A DNA stretch of 64,000 nt from Deltaproteobacteria bacterium. GTDB lineage: Bacteria > Desulfobacterota > Syntrophobacteria > Syntrophobacterales > Syntrophobacteraceae. Below the pieces are notes generated by a model, which was given only the letters and a program-made list of their open reading frames with translations, was not told the DNA's origin and searched no databases. The first letter of the stretch is position 1. Each line of letters opens with the position of its first letter. The translations under genes and the position numbers were made by a program. The DNA lies in assembly GCA_021777755.1 (NCBI GenBank), contig JAJYDE010000007.1, positions 1 to 64,000 on the forward strand, written 5' to 3'. This document shows, in pieces, positions 56,017 to 64,000 of this stretch.

Positions 56017-57108
56017 TCATTCGAGGAGGGCCAGAATTTTTCGCGCACACACATCGGCGCCATCTATTCTTGCAGACCGCACTCCGCGCGGCAGGGAAAG
56101 AATTTGTCTTATGGAATTCTCCCAGTTGCCGGAGCTGAAATCCTTCGAATCGATGAAAACCGAGGGGAGTTGGCTCCGGATGGTTTCAACCAGGACTTCG
56201 CATTCGATAAATCGCCCCCGTTCGGTATAGATCATCGGCGTAGCGTGGGCGATGCAGTCCGAGATGATTCCGTAGCCCGGCTTTGTGAGCACCGCGTCCG
56301 CGGCTCCAACGGCTTCCGGGAAAGATATCCCTGATGCCTCCAAATTGAGGGCGCCCGGCAGATCGAATTTCATCGGACTTTTATAGAGGAAAACAATCCC
56401 TTCCAAATTTTTCAGGTTGCCTATGGCGGTTTTGCCGAGATCGAGGCTCGCGAAGGCGAGCAGGATGAGCCTGGTGGCGGGATCGAAGCCCAGAAGGGAA
56501 CGCACCTGCGAACCCGGCTTCAGCGATAAGCGCGCAACCAGCGGAACATCCTCTATTTTCGGGCAGGCCGAACAATCCCCGTGCATCGGGAGCCGAAGAA
56601 AAAGCGAACACTTTTCATAACCTCGCCGGGCATGGGTGATGACGGGGACCCAGCGGGGGTCCTCGACCGCATAATCACTGTAGATCCAATCCCATGTAAA
56701 ATTGCTCATACCGATGGAGGGAATTCCACACCTGTGGGCGGCTTCAAAAGGCAGCCAGCCGATATCGGAGACGACAACCCGGATATGTTCGCGCCGCAGG
56801 AATTCCACTTCACGGTCGATTATGGACTCTGACCGCGAGATCAGCGCGGATGAAAGAGCCAGGGATTTTTCCAGATCGAACCGGATGGAGTCGTGCTGGT
56901 GAAGACCCACGTCGAGGCGCAGACGTCTAATTCGGGGAAGAGTTCCCAGATTTTGGGCGACCAGTGAGTCGGGGATGTCTGAAGTAATGGTCGGTACGAC
57001 TTCCGGGGCCAAAACGGCCAGGCGGCGCAGGACCTCCAGGGAGCGCACCGCGTGCCCGAACCCGTGCGGGGTGATGTAGTAGGCTATGGCCGGTTTTTTC
57101 GGGTGCAT
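56017..57108 (-). CDS. GT-B glycosyltransferase-like protein, coupled to mukB
   Basis: A 363-residue protein with a two-domain GT-B pattern: an N-terminal YYITPHGFGHAVRSLEVLRRL motif (in part YYITPHGFGHAVRS) as in MurG- or arabinokinase-type proteins, a middle VVVSDIGWLPFEAA, and a C-terminal donor-binding segment DAVLTKPGYGIISDCIAHATPMIY, seen in KPGYGIISD and TPMIYTERG. No known sugar or acceptor can be named. Its ATG lies only three bases after the mukB stop, and its ribosome site is inside the mukB end (CAGGAG), so the two are translationally coupled. This would be an unusual partner for a condensin. Confidence 0.75.
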   Translation of the reverse strand: MHPKKPAIAYYITPHGFGHAVRSLEVLRRLAVLAPEVVPTITSDIPDSLVAQNLGTLPRIRRLRLDVGLHQHDSIRFDLEKSLALSSALISRSESIIDREVEFLRREHIRVVVSDIGWLPFEAAHRCGIPSIGMSNFTWDWIYSDYAVEDPRWVPVITHARRGYEKCSLFLRLPMHGDCSACPKIEDVPLVARLSLKPGSQVRSLLGFDPATRLILLAFASLDLGKTAIGNLKNLEGIVFLYKSPMKFDLPGALNLEASGISFPEAVGAADAVLTKPGYGIISDCIAHATPMIYTERGRFIECEVLVETIRSQLPSVFIDSKDFSSGNWENSIRQILSLPRGVRSARIDGADVCARKILALLE

Positions 57109-57111
57109 TGT

Positions 57112-60100
57112 TCACTCCTGTTCATCGATTTGTCCGGTAAAGCGTCGTCCTCGCACCACGACTTCTTCCGCACCCTTGTCATCGATGCGCCGCACGAGCC
57201 GGTAGGCCGTGCCTCGCCGGGCCCGGTCGGCCGACGGGGCGGCCACGAGAAGCTGAAGGTCCATGCGTTCGCAGAATTCTCCCAGGGTGTCGAAGGATTT
57301 GGGGCTGAGCCTGGCGGCTTCGTCGAGAAAAAGAAAGCGCACGCTGCCCGCCTCGCGCTTTCCCCGGAAAAGTACCGCCTGATGTTCCCAGGCATCGAGT
57401 ATGACCATCAGGACGGCCGCTCCGACCCCGATGGATTCCCCGGTGGAAAGGGTGTTCGAGGAAGCCCTGATCCACTTCTCGGAGCCGAACCGGCGGACCT
57501 CGACGCTCATGCGGACATATTCACGGTAGTCAAGGAGTTGATCGCCGCGGATTTGACCGCCACCAACCTGCCTGTAGAGTTCCGACATGGCCTCCTCCAG
57601 GGAGATGTGGGAATTGAAAAGTTCTTTTTGGACCTGCAGGCCGTCGAGCAGTCTTTGCATGCTTTCCACCCGGTCCAGGTAGATGCGGATGCCGGCTATG
57701 GTTCCAAAACTTACCTCCTCGAGCCTGCGGTTGAGCTGTTGGACCTGGCGTTCTTCGATGCGTATGCGGTTTCGAATGCTGTTTGCCACGGCGTCGGAGC
57801 GCTGCCGCAATTGCCGCTGCTGGTCTTCGAGCTTTTCCCGCAGCCGGACAAGATAGCCGCCGATTTGTCTTACGGCAATTTCGGGATCGTCGGCCTGGGC
57901 GATGTCGCGCGGGGTGCTCCTTTCGAGAAATTGGCGAATCAGAAGCCAAGCTTCCAGGTTGAGGAAGGCGCGCCCAAGGTCGGTGTCCCGGCTTTCAAAA
58001 AGCTTTTCCAACTCCTGCCGCAGTTGCTCGGCTTCGGGAATGGTTTTCAAGATGTTTTTCAACTCGCCCTGGCGTCTGGAGGCGTCTTCGAAGGCCCGGG
58101 CGGGGGCCTTGCGCTCATGGGAGGCTATGACCGAGGGTTCCATCAGCCGGTCCAGGAGCCCCTCTTTTTTGATTCCGCGCTTAAGATTCATCCATGCCCG
58201 CCAGTGGGGCAGCAGCTCTTTGAGACATTTTTTTCTTTTGCTCCGGGCTTCGGCGACTCTTCCGGCCCCGATTTCCATGTCCTTTTCGGCCCGGATGAGA
58301 TCGTTTCCCACTTCCCGCTCGGCTTTTTGAGCCGCTTTCAACTCCCTGGAGGTCTCCTCCGCCAGATTTTCAGCTTCCTCCAGGCTTTGCTGACTGCCGT
58401 CCTGGCCGCTGCCCAGAAGATCCTCCCTGAGGTTTTCCAATTTTTCGAACAACCCCTTGGATTTTGCATCAAAGGAATTGAACTCATCCCGTGCCCGATT
58501 ATAGTCTCTATCGGCTTCTTTCAGCCCGCGCCTTGCGACCTCCAGTTCGGCATCCAGCAGTTTTTTTTGATTTTTCAATTCGTCGAAGGCGCTCTGATGT
58601 TCATCGAGTACTTTTTCCTGATCCTGGAATTTGAGGTGGGCAAGCCGGTCGATGAGGGTGACAAGCAGTTCGCGGCCTTCGGACCAGTAGTGCAAGACGC
58701 CGTCGGCCTGCGAGAGCTTGTCTTTGAGCCTTGAGAGCGCTTCGGGCTCCGGGGGCGGATTTTCAAGGTCGAACATGCCCGCCCGTACACGATCGACGGC
58801 CCGCCCGATGGATTGCATGCGGGTTCTGGCCGTTTCGGCCTCTTTGAGCCGCGCCTTGAGTTCCATTGATCTTTCCAGCCAGTTTTCTTCGTCCAGGAGT
58901 GGGGCCTCCGGCAGGATTTTGGCCAGATCAGTGGAACGTTGGCTTTGCTGCCGGGTAATTGCGGCTATTTCGTCCACACGCTTTTTGGCCGGAAGAATTT
59001 CGGCTGCGATTTCACGCAAACGGTCGTGCAACCGGGTGATGGATTCGGCGGGATCCGGGGCGCCCAGAAAGCGGTAGTGCCTTTTGAGCAGACCGATTTT
59101 TTCGATTCCTTCGAGCAGCCGCGCCTCGACATTGCGAGCCGTCTCTATTTCGCCACCAAGGCTTTCGGCGTAGGCCTTGAGCCGCTGGATTTCCATTTCC
59201 CGGGCGGCGCGGCCAACGGCCGGCCTGTCCGGATGGCGTGACAGACGCCACGCCTCACCCATTTTAACCAGTTCGGCCGCCGGGTAGGGCTTTCCTTCAG
59301 GGATGCCTTTGAGTGTCCCGGCTTCGACAAGCCAGACGTGTTCAGGGCGGTCGGGTTCCCGGGCGATTATCTCGGCGGCCGCCGGGATGTCCTCGACCAG
59401 GATGGCCCCGAGCAGCGGACCGAGCCTGGCCTCCACAACGGGGGCCCGCTCTGCGGGGGTATCGTCGTACAACTCGGCGGCAAGGGCCCCGTCGACGGAA
59501 TCGCGAAGCCGAACGACGGCCTCGTCGAGGCGCCCGCCTCCGAATTCGAGCTCGGCTATTTTGGACAGGGAGGCTTCCCGATCTTTATGAAGACCTCCGA
59601 GGCGGCCCCCGACGGCTTGCAACTCTTCCCGGGTTATCTGTTCGAGACTGTCCAGCGAGGGCCCGTCGGTAATTTTAGCTGACAATACGGTTTCAAGTTT
59701 TCCGATAAGCACCCGGGCCTGCTTCCATTCGGCGGCTTCCGGGGCGAGCCGCTCGCCTTGCTGCTCCAGACGAAGTTTTTCCTCCCTGAGCGCGGCGAGC
59801 CGTTCCCTCAGGCTGGAGCGTTCCTCGGCCAAAACGGTCAGCTCTTCTTGAAGCGCACCGAAAAGAGAGTGCATATCCGCCGCGCTTTCGATCCTTTGGT
59901 CCATACGCTCGAAATGTGAGGCCTGCTTACGTATTGCCCGCTGACGTTCGGCTCTTTTGGTCGCCTTCGCCACCAGCTCGGGAAGAGTTTCGGCCTCTCG
60001 CAGCAGAAGCTCCATTTTCCGGAAATTTCCTTCCAGCTCTTTGGCCGTTTCGAGTCCGTTTTCCCGCGACACGGCTTTGCCGGAAGCCTCGGCAAGTGCC

Positions 60101-61530
60101 TGGAGCGTCTCTTCATAGCCCCTGATGCGAGAACTCATCGATTCGAGTTCCCGCTGGATTCGGGTTTTGCTCTCCAGGGCTTTTGCCCACTCGACGCGGC
60201 ATTCTTCCAACAGGGCGGGGGCCAGGGTTGGATCGATATGATGGTCGGGGAGAGCCTTGCGGCAATCCTCCAGGGTCTGCCGGGCGAGTTTGAAGAGGGC
60301 CACGTTGCGCGAAATTTGTTCCCAGGCCTTCGAGGCGTCGGAGAGTCCTTCGACTGTCTGCTCTTTTGCCTCGCCAAGTTCTTCCACTTTCGCCCGGAGG
60401 TCCCGGTGCTTTTTATCGAGTTCCCGGACCTTGGACTCGCTTCGTTTGAGTTCCTCCGCTGCCGCATTGCAGGCGGAGGAAATCTTTTCGATTTCACCGG
60501 CGATCTTGAGGGCCTGTCGGCGGTCGCGCACGATCTCTTCAGCAGTTTGCCGTTCGCGTTGTTTTTCGTCGAGTTCCGGAGTGAGGCGGGCCTGTTCGAC
60601 TTCGAGTTCGCGCAGGCGGAACCCGAGTTTGCCCAGTTCGGCCTTGCATCTTGCATGTTCGGCCCCGGCCCCGTCCACGATCTGTTTCAGACCGAGCAGA
60701 CGGAGCCGCGCGCCGTGAAAGGCCGATTCCAACATGCCGTAGCCGGACTTGAAAATGCCTTCGATCACCTGGTACTTGCTTTCGGCCGAGGCGATTTCGC
60801 GGCGGGTAAGGCGGCAGGCGTCGAGGTTGTCGCGCATTCGGGCCACATGGTTTCGAAGGGACTGGTCTTCGGCCAGAAGATAATTTCGCAGTCCCTTTTG
60901 AATCGAGCCCGACAAGCCGCCGTACATGCTGGTCTGGAGCATGCGATTAAACTTTTCGCGCTCCACGTAGGCTTCCATGCGCATCGGGGTAATACCGAGT
61001 TCGAAAAGACCGGAGGTGTACTGCCCGACCGATTCGCACACCGCGAAGGTCGCACCGGTTCGGGCAATTCTTCGGGAAAGTTCGGAAAGCTCGGGCACCC
61101 GCTCGGTTTCTCCTTCGCGGACCAGAAGAATTTCCTGGAGCGGTTGGTCGGCGGGTAGTCCTTCGACAATGAAGGGGATGAGTTCCAGGGTCGGGGTGGC
61201 TTTTTTGCGCAGCATAACGCCCGCCAGCACCCGCCGGCCGTCGAGGGCTCCGAGTTCGAGAATGGTGTAGGCGGTCCCTCTTTGCCCCAGGCGGCCGAAT
61301 AGCCCCCGGTCGCCTTCGATGCCCCCCGAATCGGACACATTCCGAAACTGGAGCAGGCGCTGATCGGGAAGAAGGGCCACGAAGGCCGCGATCATGACAG
61401 TTGTTTTCCCGGCCCCGTTTTCGCCCTCCAAAGCCGTAACGCCCGTATCCATCTGGAAGCGCTGGAAGAAAAAACCGTTCCAGTTTATCAGTACCAGGCT
61501 CTCAATTCTCGTTCTGTTGCTCTTCATCAT
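57112..61530 (-). CDS. mukB: Chromosome condensin MukB
   Basis: A 1472-residue SMC-type ATPase of the MukB family (E. coli MukB has 1486). The N-terminus has SLVLINWNGFFFQRF and the Walker A loop GENGAGKT (residues 36-43), then LLPDQRLLQFRN. Two long coiled coils flank a hinge near residues 690-790 that matches MukB (IAREPDRPEHVWLVEAG, WRLSRHPDRPAVGRAARE). The C-terminal head carries LLDYREYVRMSVEV, the signature TLSTGESIG and the Walker B stretch RFLFLDEAARLSPKS. It extrudes DNA loops for chromosome segregation. It overlaps mukE by 29 bases. The likeness to gammaproteobacterial MukB is direct and clearer than to MksB. Confidence 0.93.
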   Translation of the reverse strand: MMKSNRTRIESLVLINWNGFFFQRFQMDTGVTALEGENGAGKTTVMIAAFVALLPDQRLLQFRNVSDSGGIEGDRGLFGRLGQRGTAYTILELGALDGRRVLAGVMLRKKATPTLELIPFIVEGLPADQPLQEILLVREGETERVPELSELSRRIARTGATFAVCESVGQYTSGLFELGITPMRMEAYVEREKFNRMLQTSMYGGLSGSIQKGLRNYLLAEDQSLRNHVARMRDNLDACRLTRREIASAESKYQVIEGIFKSGYGMLESAFHGARLRLLGLKQIVDGAGAEHARCKAELGKLGFRLRELEVEQARLTPELDEKQRERQTAEEIVRDRRQALKIAGEIEKISSACNAAAEELKRSESKVRELDKKHRDLRAKVEELGEAKEQTVEGLSDASKAWEQISRNVALFKLARQTLEDCRKALPDHHIDPTLAPALLEECRVEWAKALESKTRIQRELESMSSRIRGYEETLQALAEASGKAVSRENGLETAKELEGNFRKMELLLREAETLPELVAKATKRAERQRAIRKQASHFERMDQRIESAADMHSLFGALQEELTVLAEERSSLRERLAALREEKLRLEQQGERLAPEAAEWKQARVLIGKLETVLSAKITDGPSLDSLEQITREELQAVGGRLGGLHKDREASLSKIAELEFGGGRLDEAVVRLRDSVDGALAAELYDDTPAERAPVVEARLGPLLGAILVEDIPAAAEIIAREPDRPEHVWLVEAGTLKGIPEGKPYPAAELVKMGEAWRLSRHPDRPAVGRAAREMEIQRLKAYAESLGGEIETARNVEARLLEGIEKIGLLKRHYRFLGAPDPAESITRLHDRLREIAAEILPAKKRVDEIAAITRQQSQRSTDLAKILPEAPLLDEENWLERSMELKARLKEAETARTRMQSIGRAVDRVRAGMFDLENPPPEPEALSRLKDKLSQADGVLHYWSEGRELLVTLIDRLAHLKFQDQEKVLDEHQSAFDELKNQKKLLDAELEVARRGLKEADRDYNRARDEFNSFDAKSKGLFEKLENLREDLLGSGQDGSQQSLEEAENLAEETSRELKAAQKAEREVGNDLIRAEKDMEIGAGRVAEARSKRKKCLKELLPHWRAWMNLKRGIKKEGLLDRLMEPSVIASHERKAPARAFEDASRRQGELKNILKTIPEAEQLRQELEKLFESRDTDLGRAFLNLEAWLLIRQFLERSTPRDIAQADDPEIAVRQIGGYLVRLREKLEDQQRQLRQRSDAVANSIRNRIRIEERQVQQLNRRLEEVSFGTIAGIRIYLDRVESMQRLLDGLQVQKELFNSHISLEEAMSELYRQVGGGQIRGDQLLDYREYVRMSVEVRRFGSEKWIRASSNTLSTGESIGVGAAVLMVILDAWEHQAVLFRGKREAGSVRFLFLDEAARLSPKSFDTLGEFCERMDLQLLVAAPSADRARRGTAYRLVRRIDDKGAEEVVVRGRRFTGQIDEQE

Positions 61531-62161
61531 CGAGTTCCACTTCTCCGAGCTTTATCAATTCTTCAAGGGCCGCGGACATCTCCCGCGCATCGCGAACCGG
61601 TTCGGTGAAGCGGGCGATGGAGCGGGCCGCGATGACCGATTCGCTTGCGCGATCGATCGTGAGAAACCCCAGGCGTGCAAGGCCGTTTATGGCCTTCTCG
61701 ACGGCCTCCCGGATCTTTCGATTGTCCATCTCCGCGTCGCGTCCGCGGGTGCGCGGGGCAAGAACTTCGGCCAGTCTTTGCCTGCCAAGAAGCATCTCCA
61801 GGTGGGAGAGGATTTGTTCGATCGGTATCTGCCCGGCTTTTTTCAAGTATGCCGGATCCATGCGCAAAAGGGCAAGCACCTGGCCAACGAGCATCTCCGC
61901 GCCGCTAAGGCGCCTGTGACCCAGAAGATCGCCCTCCGAAAGAAGATAGAAATAGCCTTCCTGGCCGTTTGCCAGCCGGCAGTCATAGCCTTCATAAAAG
62001 AGCTGCAAAAATGGTTCGGCCTGGAGTAAAAACTCGTAAGACCTGATATCGTCCATGTCGATATGGCTCCCGGTGCGAAGCCGGTGATCCACGCCCGGAA
62101 ACAGCGGATCGAGGACGACCTGATCCAGGGAGTTGTAAGTCTTTTCGTTTTCGCGCTGCAT
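61502..62161 (-). CDS. mukE: Condensin accessory subunit MukE
   Basis: A 219-residue winged-helix protein; E. coli MukE has 234. It starts with a short helix and DQVVLDPLFPGVDHRLRTG, seen in DPLFPGVDHRLRTGSHI, the hallmark of MukE, and continues with AMDNRKI-type charged helices (AEMDNRKIREAVEKAINGLARLGFL in part) and an acidic, disordered end. It bridges MukF and MukB. Its start overlaps the mukF stop by one base; its end overlaps mukB by 29 bases. Confidence 0.9.
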   Translation of the reverse strand: MQRENEKTYNSLDQVVLDPLFPGVDHRLRTGSHIDMDDIRSYEFLLQAEPFLQLFYEGYDCRLANGQEGYFYLLSEGDLLGHRRLSGAEMLVGQVLALLRMDPAYLKKAGQIPIEQILSHLEMLLGRQRLAEVLAPRTRGRDAEMDNRKIREAVEKAINGLARLGFLTIDRASESVIAARSIARFTEPVRDAREMSAALEELIKLGEVELDDEEQQNEN

Positions 62162-63471
62162 TAGGATTTCCTCTGACGCACGGTTAATTCTTGAATCTCG
62201 ATTCCCTTGCCCAAGCGGTGCCAGGATTGGTCATGAAGGGGCAGGGGAGCGCCCTGGCGAATGAGAAATTCGGCCAGTTCGCCTGCAAGTATGTAGACTT
62301 CATGATGATTATGGTGGGGCAGAAGTCCGCTTAGAATCTCCAGCAGTTCGACTTGCCCGCAGCTTTGCAGCTTCCGCGCGATTTCCTCCATGGTCTGCTC
62401 CAGGGGCAAGCCGGTTATCCCGGCGTCTTCAATTTCGTCCCCGGCGGGCTTAACTTCCCGTTCGACCGTTTGAGAGGGCCGGATATCGGTATCGGTGCGC
62501 AAGTGAACGTAGGGCCCCTGGTCGGCCACCTTGAGAAACCAGAACAGGGGGCGGCCGTAGGCCTTGATTGCGTCGCGAAGTCTGGTGCGCACTGCCCTGT
62601 CGGGGTCCACGCTAATCACCGAGCGTATGAATTCATGGACATTCTGATAGTATTCCGACCAGGTGGCGAAGCGGTTTTCCCCCCAGGCCCCGATCCTTTC
62701 GATCTGCCTGCGGACATGTTCGATCGCTTCAACCGATTCGGTTCTCGAAGCCTTCTCGCAAAGATCTTCTATTTCGCTGAGCAGCGAGGTCATTCCCTCG
62801 ATTTCGTGCATCAGGACCTTGTGTAATTCCTCGAGGGCTTCGCTGGTGGTCACCAGGAGATTTTCGCAGGACATGACCGCTTCGAACCAGTTTTCTTCAA
62901 GCGTTGCCTCGATGCGCTCCCGGATCTGTTCCTGCTGAACGTCCATGCCCTGCTGGCGCCGTTCGATGCCTTCGATCAGCTGGGCGACGGTAAGTTTAAG
63001 AGGTCCGCTCACCCGGGATTCCCAATGTGCGTCGTCGCCTCCCGCTTCGGCCGCAAGATGAATCTGGCCGAGTCCGGCCCGTATCTGGGTCATTATGATT
63101 TCAAGGCTTTTGCGGGTAAGCCCTTCCTGCTCTCCAAACCATTCGGCGATGGCGTTTCCCATCAGCGAAAGGGAATACTCGCCGCCCCTTATGACTCCAG
63201 CGGTGTCGGTTCGCACCATGAGCCGCTGCTCGCGAAGCCTGGCGATTGCGCTTGTGGCCCTCTGAGCGCTCGAGGCCGGGTCGTTGTGGGCCACTTCTCC
63301 AACGATCCGGTAAATGTTTCGAAGCTGCTCCTCATCGAGAGTGGGATCGGGATTTATGGCAAGCCAGGTATGAATGCCAGCCAGAAAAGCGGCGTCCTCC
63401 CGGTCGAGTTGAAGGGTAAAATCCAGGGACCAGGTTTTGGCGATGGAATCGGCTACACTCAGACGTTTCAC
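62161..63471 (-). CDS. mukF: Condensin kleisin subunit MukF
   Basis: A 436-residue kleisin; E. coli MukF has 440. The N-terminal winged helix has TLDEEQLRNIYRIVGEV, followed by a long helical region with GGDDAHWESRVSGPLKLTVAQLIEGI, recognisable by HWESRVSGPLKLTVA, which matches the MukF segment EFHWHRNVYAPLKYSVAEI. The C-terminal winged helix (EIARKLQSCGQVELLEILSGL in part) should bind the MukB head. Start is GTG at 63471 with a weak AGGTATG. First gene of the mukFEB unit, the same order as in E. coli but without smtA. Confidence 0.92.
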   Translation of the reverse strand: MKRLSVADSIAKTWSLDFTLQLDREDAAFLAGIHTWLAINPDPTLDEEQLRNIYRIVGEVAHNDPASSAQRATSAIARLREQRLMVRTDTAGVIRGGEYSLSLMGNAIAEWFGEQEGLTRKSLEIIMTQIRAGLGQIHLAAEAGGDDAHWESRVSGPLKLTVAQLIEGIERRQQGMDVQQEQIRERIEATLEENWFEAVMSCENLLVTTSEALEELHKVLMHEIEGMTSLLSEIEDLCEKASRTESVEAIEHVRRQIERIGAWGENRFATWSEYYQNVHEFIRSVISVDPDRAVRTRLRDAIKAYGRPLFWFLKVADQGPYVHLRTDTDIRPSQTVEREVKPAGDEIEDAGITGLPLEQTMEEIARKLQSCGQVELLEILSGLLPHHNHHEVYILAGELAEFLIRQGAPLPLHDQSWHRLGKGIEIQELTVRQRKS

Positions 63472-63811
63472 TTTATGGACATACCTGTGCAGGGATTTAA
63501 ACCGAAGGGGACGACCGCGGAAGTTGCCCGGCTGTCGAGACCTGTCAAATCAGCTTTTCCTCGCCTTTCGCAAGGCCGGGAGGAAGTGGAGGTTCCATTC
63601 CCGCCTCGCCCCCTGAAAGAGCGCGGAACCAAGGTCGGATTCAATACCATGAAGCCTTGAATAAGAACAGCCCCGAGTTGTATCCTGGCGGAATCCGGGG
63701 GAAAATGGACCGCACGGATAGCGCTTTCGGGTTGAAGTTCCAGAGGGTTTTGTCCACCCCGGCTTTTGCCGGGGCGAAGGTGATGCTGTGTTTGCCGCAG
63801 GGTTTTTTATC
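63472..63811. other. Intergenic stretch upstream of mukF
   Basis: A 340-base stretch without a supported gene. On the minus strand TTGACA lies about 70 bases upstream of mukF but no good -10 box is placed at 17 bases. A perfect hairpin CCCCGGC-TTTTG-CCGGGG type (about 63757-63776) lies near the right side; it lacks a T run in either direction and resembles a dispersed GC-rich repeat. Confidence 0.4.
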
Positions 63812-64000
63812 TCACACTATCCGGGCGGGAGGTTCCTGGTCGGCCATAAGGATAACGTCTCTGGGATTGCAGAGCTGGTTTGGAAGTTCGGCAACCCTTC
63901 CACAGGAAACGCAGACGAAATTGATCTTTTCCAGCTTGGGTTTACAAATGTGGCGCGGGTCCGTCGAGGCCTGGCCGCAGTGTTCGCACACATAGGCGTC
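63812..64000 (-). CDS. C-terminal part of a Cys-rich (zinc-ribbon-like) protein, cut by window end
   Basis: The last 62 codons of a minus-strand gene that begins beyond 64000. The visible part has CEHCG (first CxxC), a single Cys in HICKPKL, CVSCG (second CxxC) and a further Cys in NQLCNPRD. The two CxxC pairs fit a zinc ribbon or rubredoxin-like metal site. It ends with TGA 340 bases before mukF, on the same strand. Family not recognised from this fragment. Confidence 0.6.
   Translation of the reverse strand, partial: DAYVCEHCGQASTDPRHICKPKLEKINFVCVSCGRVAELPNQLCNPRDVILMADQEPPARIV

Noticed and set aside
55938-56138. Short plus-strand gene after flgM
   Set aside because: It runs through the bidirectional terminator and into the glycosyltransferase end; no likeness.
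57052-58734. 560-codon plus-strand frame opposite mukB
   Set aside because: Shadow of the GC-rich coiled-coil coding of mukB; no recognisable domain.
63657-63995. Plus-strand frame at the right end
   Set aside because: The minus strand here encodes a protein with two CxxC pairs, a better explanation.

Overview
The window reads as a chromosome segment of a strict anaerobe of the Desulfobacterota (former Deltaproteobacteria), most like a Syntrophobacter-type sulfate reducer or syntroph. The evidence is a cytoplasmic HdrABC complex with a flavin oxidoreductase (Flx) module, an 11-subunit-type complex I without the NADH-input subunits, a free-standing radical SAM enzyme of the AmmeMemoRadiSam group, a FlgM preceded by a DVU0524-type partner, and many CoA-ester enzymes. 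The lineage is an inference from gene content; no rRNA gene is present. Most of the window is GC-rich and densely coded. Only about the first 430 bases are AT-rich.

Layout. 1-2700: accessory edge with a small cysteine-rich protein, an apparently complete group II intron (about 455-2416, minus strand, with reverse transcriptase/maturase, domain V and domain VI) and a decayed coding remnant. 2759-8042 (minus): dynamin-like GTPase, a GlnD with a ruined nucleotidyltransferase site, and an enoyl-CoA hydratase-like protein. 8100-12988: MltB-type lytic transglycosylase, adenosine-specific kinase family protein, tRNA-Val(CAC), exported beta-carbonic anhydrase and a GT39 membrane glycosyltransferase. 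13134-23326: nuoA-nuoBCD (one fused gene)-nuoHIJKLMN. 23409-29489: a small lipoprotein, TesB thioesterase, amylomaltase, HD hydrolase, D-aminoacyl-tRNA deacylase and an HDOD protein.

29554-37935 (minus): one long transcription unit with an excellent sigma-70 promoter, in the order GAF-domain protein, hdrC, hdrB, hdrA, flxD (MvhD-like), two 4Fe-4S proteins, flxA. By homology it is a soluble flavin-based electron bifurcation complex linking NAD(P)H, ferredoxin and a disulfide couple; together with the Nuo complex it probably forms the cell's redox core. 38142-46452: a DUF3300 protein with a very long glycine-rich tail, aldo/keto reductase, dihydroxy-acid dehydratase, methyltransferase, AmrS-like radical SAM protein, an HhH-GPD glycosylase and a small membrane protein. 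46515-52208: XRE-cupin regulator with a clear promoter and repeated operator-like sites, then acyl-CoA synthetase, acetoacetyl-CoA synthetase and an isovaleryl-CoA-type dehydrogenase. 52383-55926: QueH, DUF1285 protein, diguanylate cyclase, a tiny Cys-rich protein, and a flgM pair behind a sigma-28-like promoter. 56017-63471 (minus): mukF-mukE-mukB with a tightly coupled glycosyltransferase. 63812-64000: the 3' end of a Cys-rich protein gene running off the window.

The main points for a second look are the complete MukFEB set outside Gammaproteobacteria with its coupled glycosyltransferase, the degenerate GlnD inside a GTPase operon, the reversed hdrCBA-flxDCBA operon led by a GAF protein, the nuoBCD fusion without nuoEFG, and the glycine-rich DUF3300 protein.
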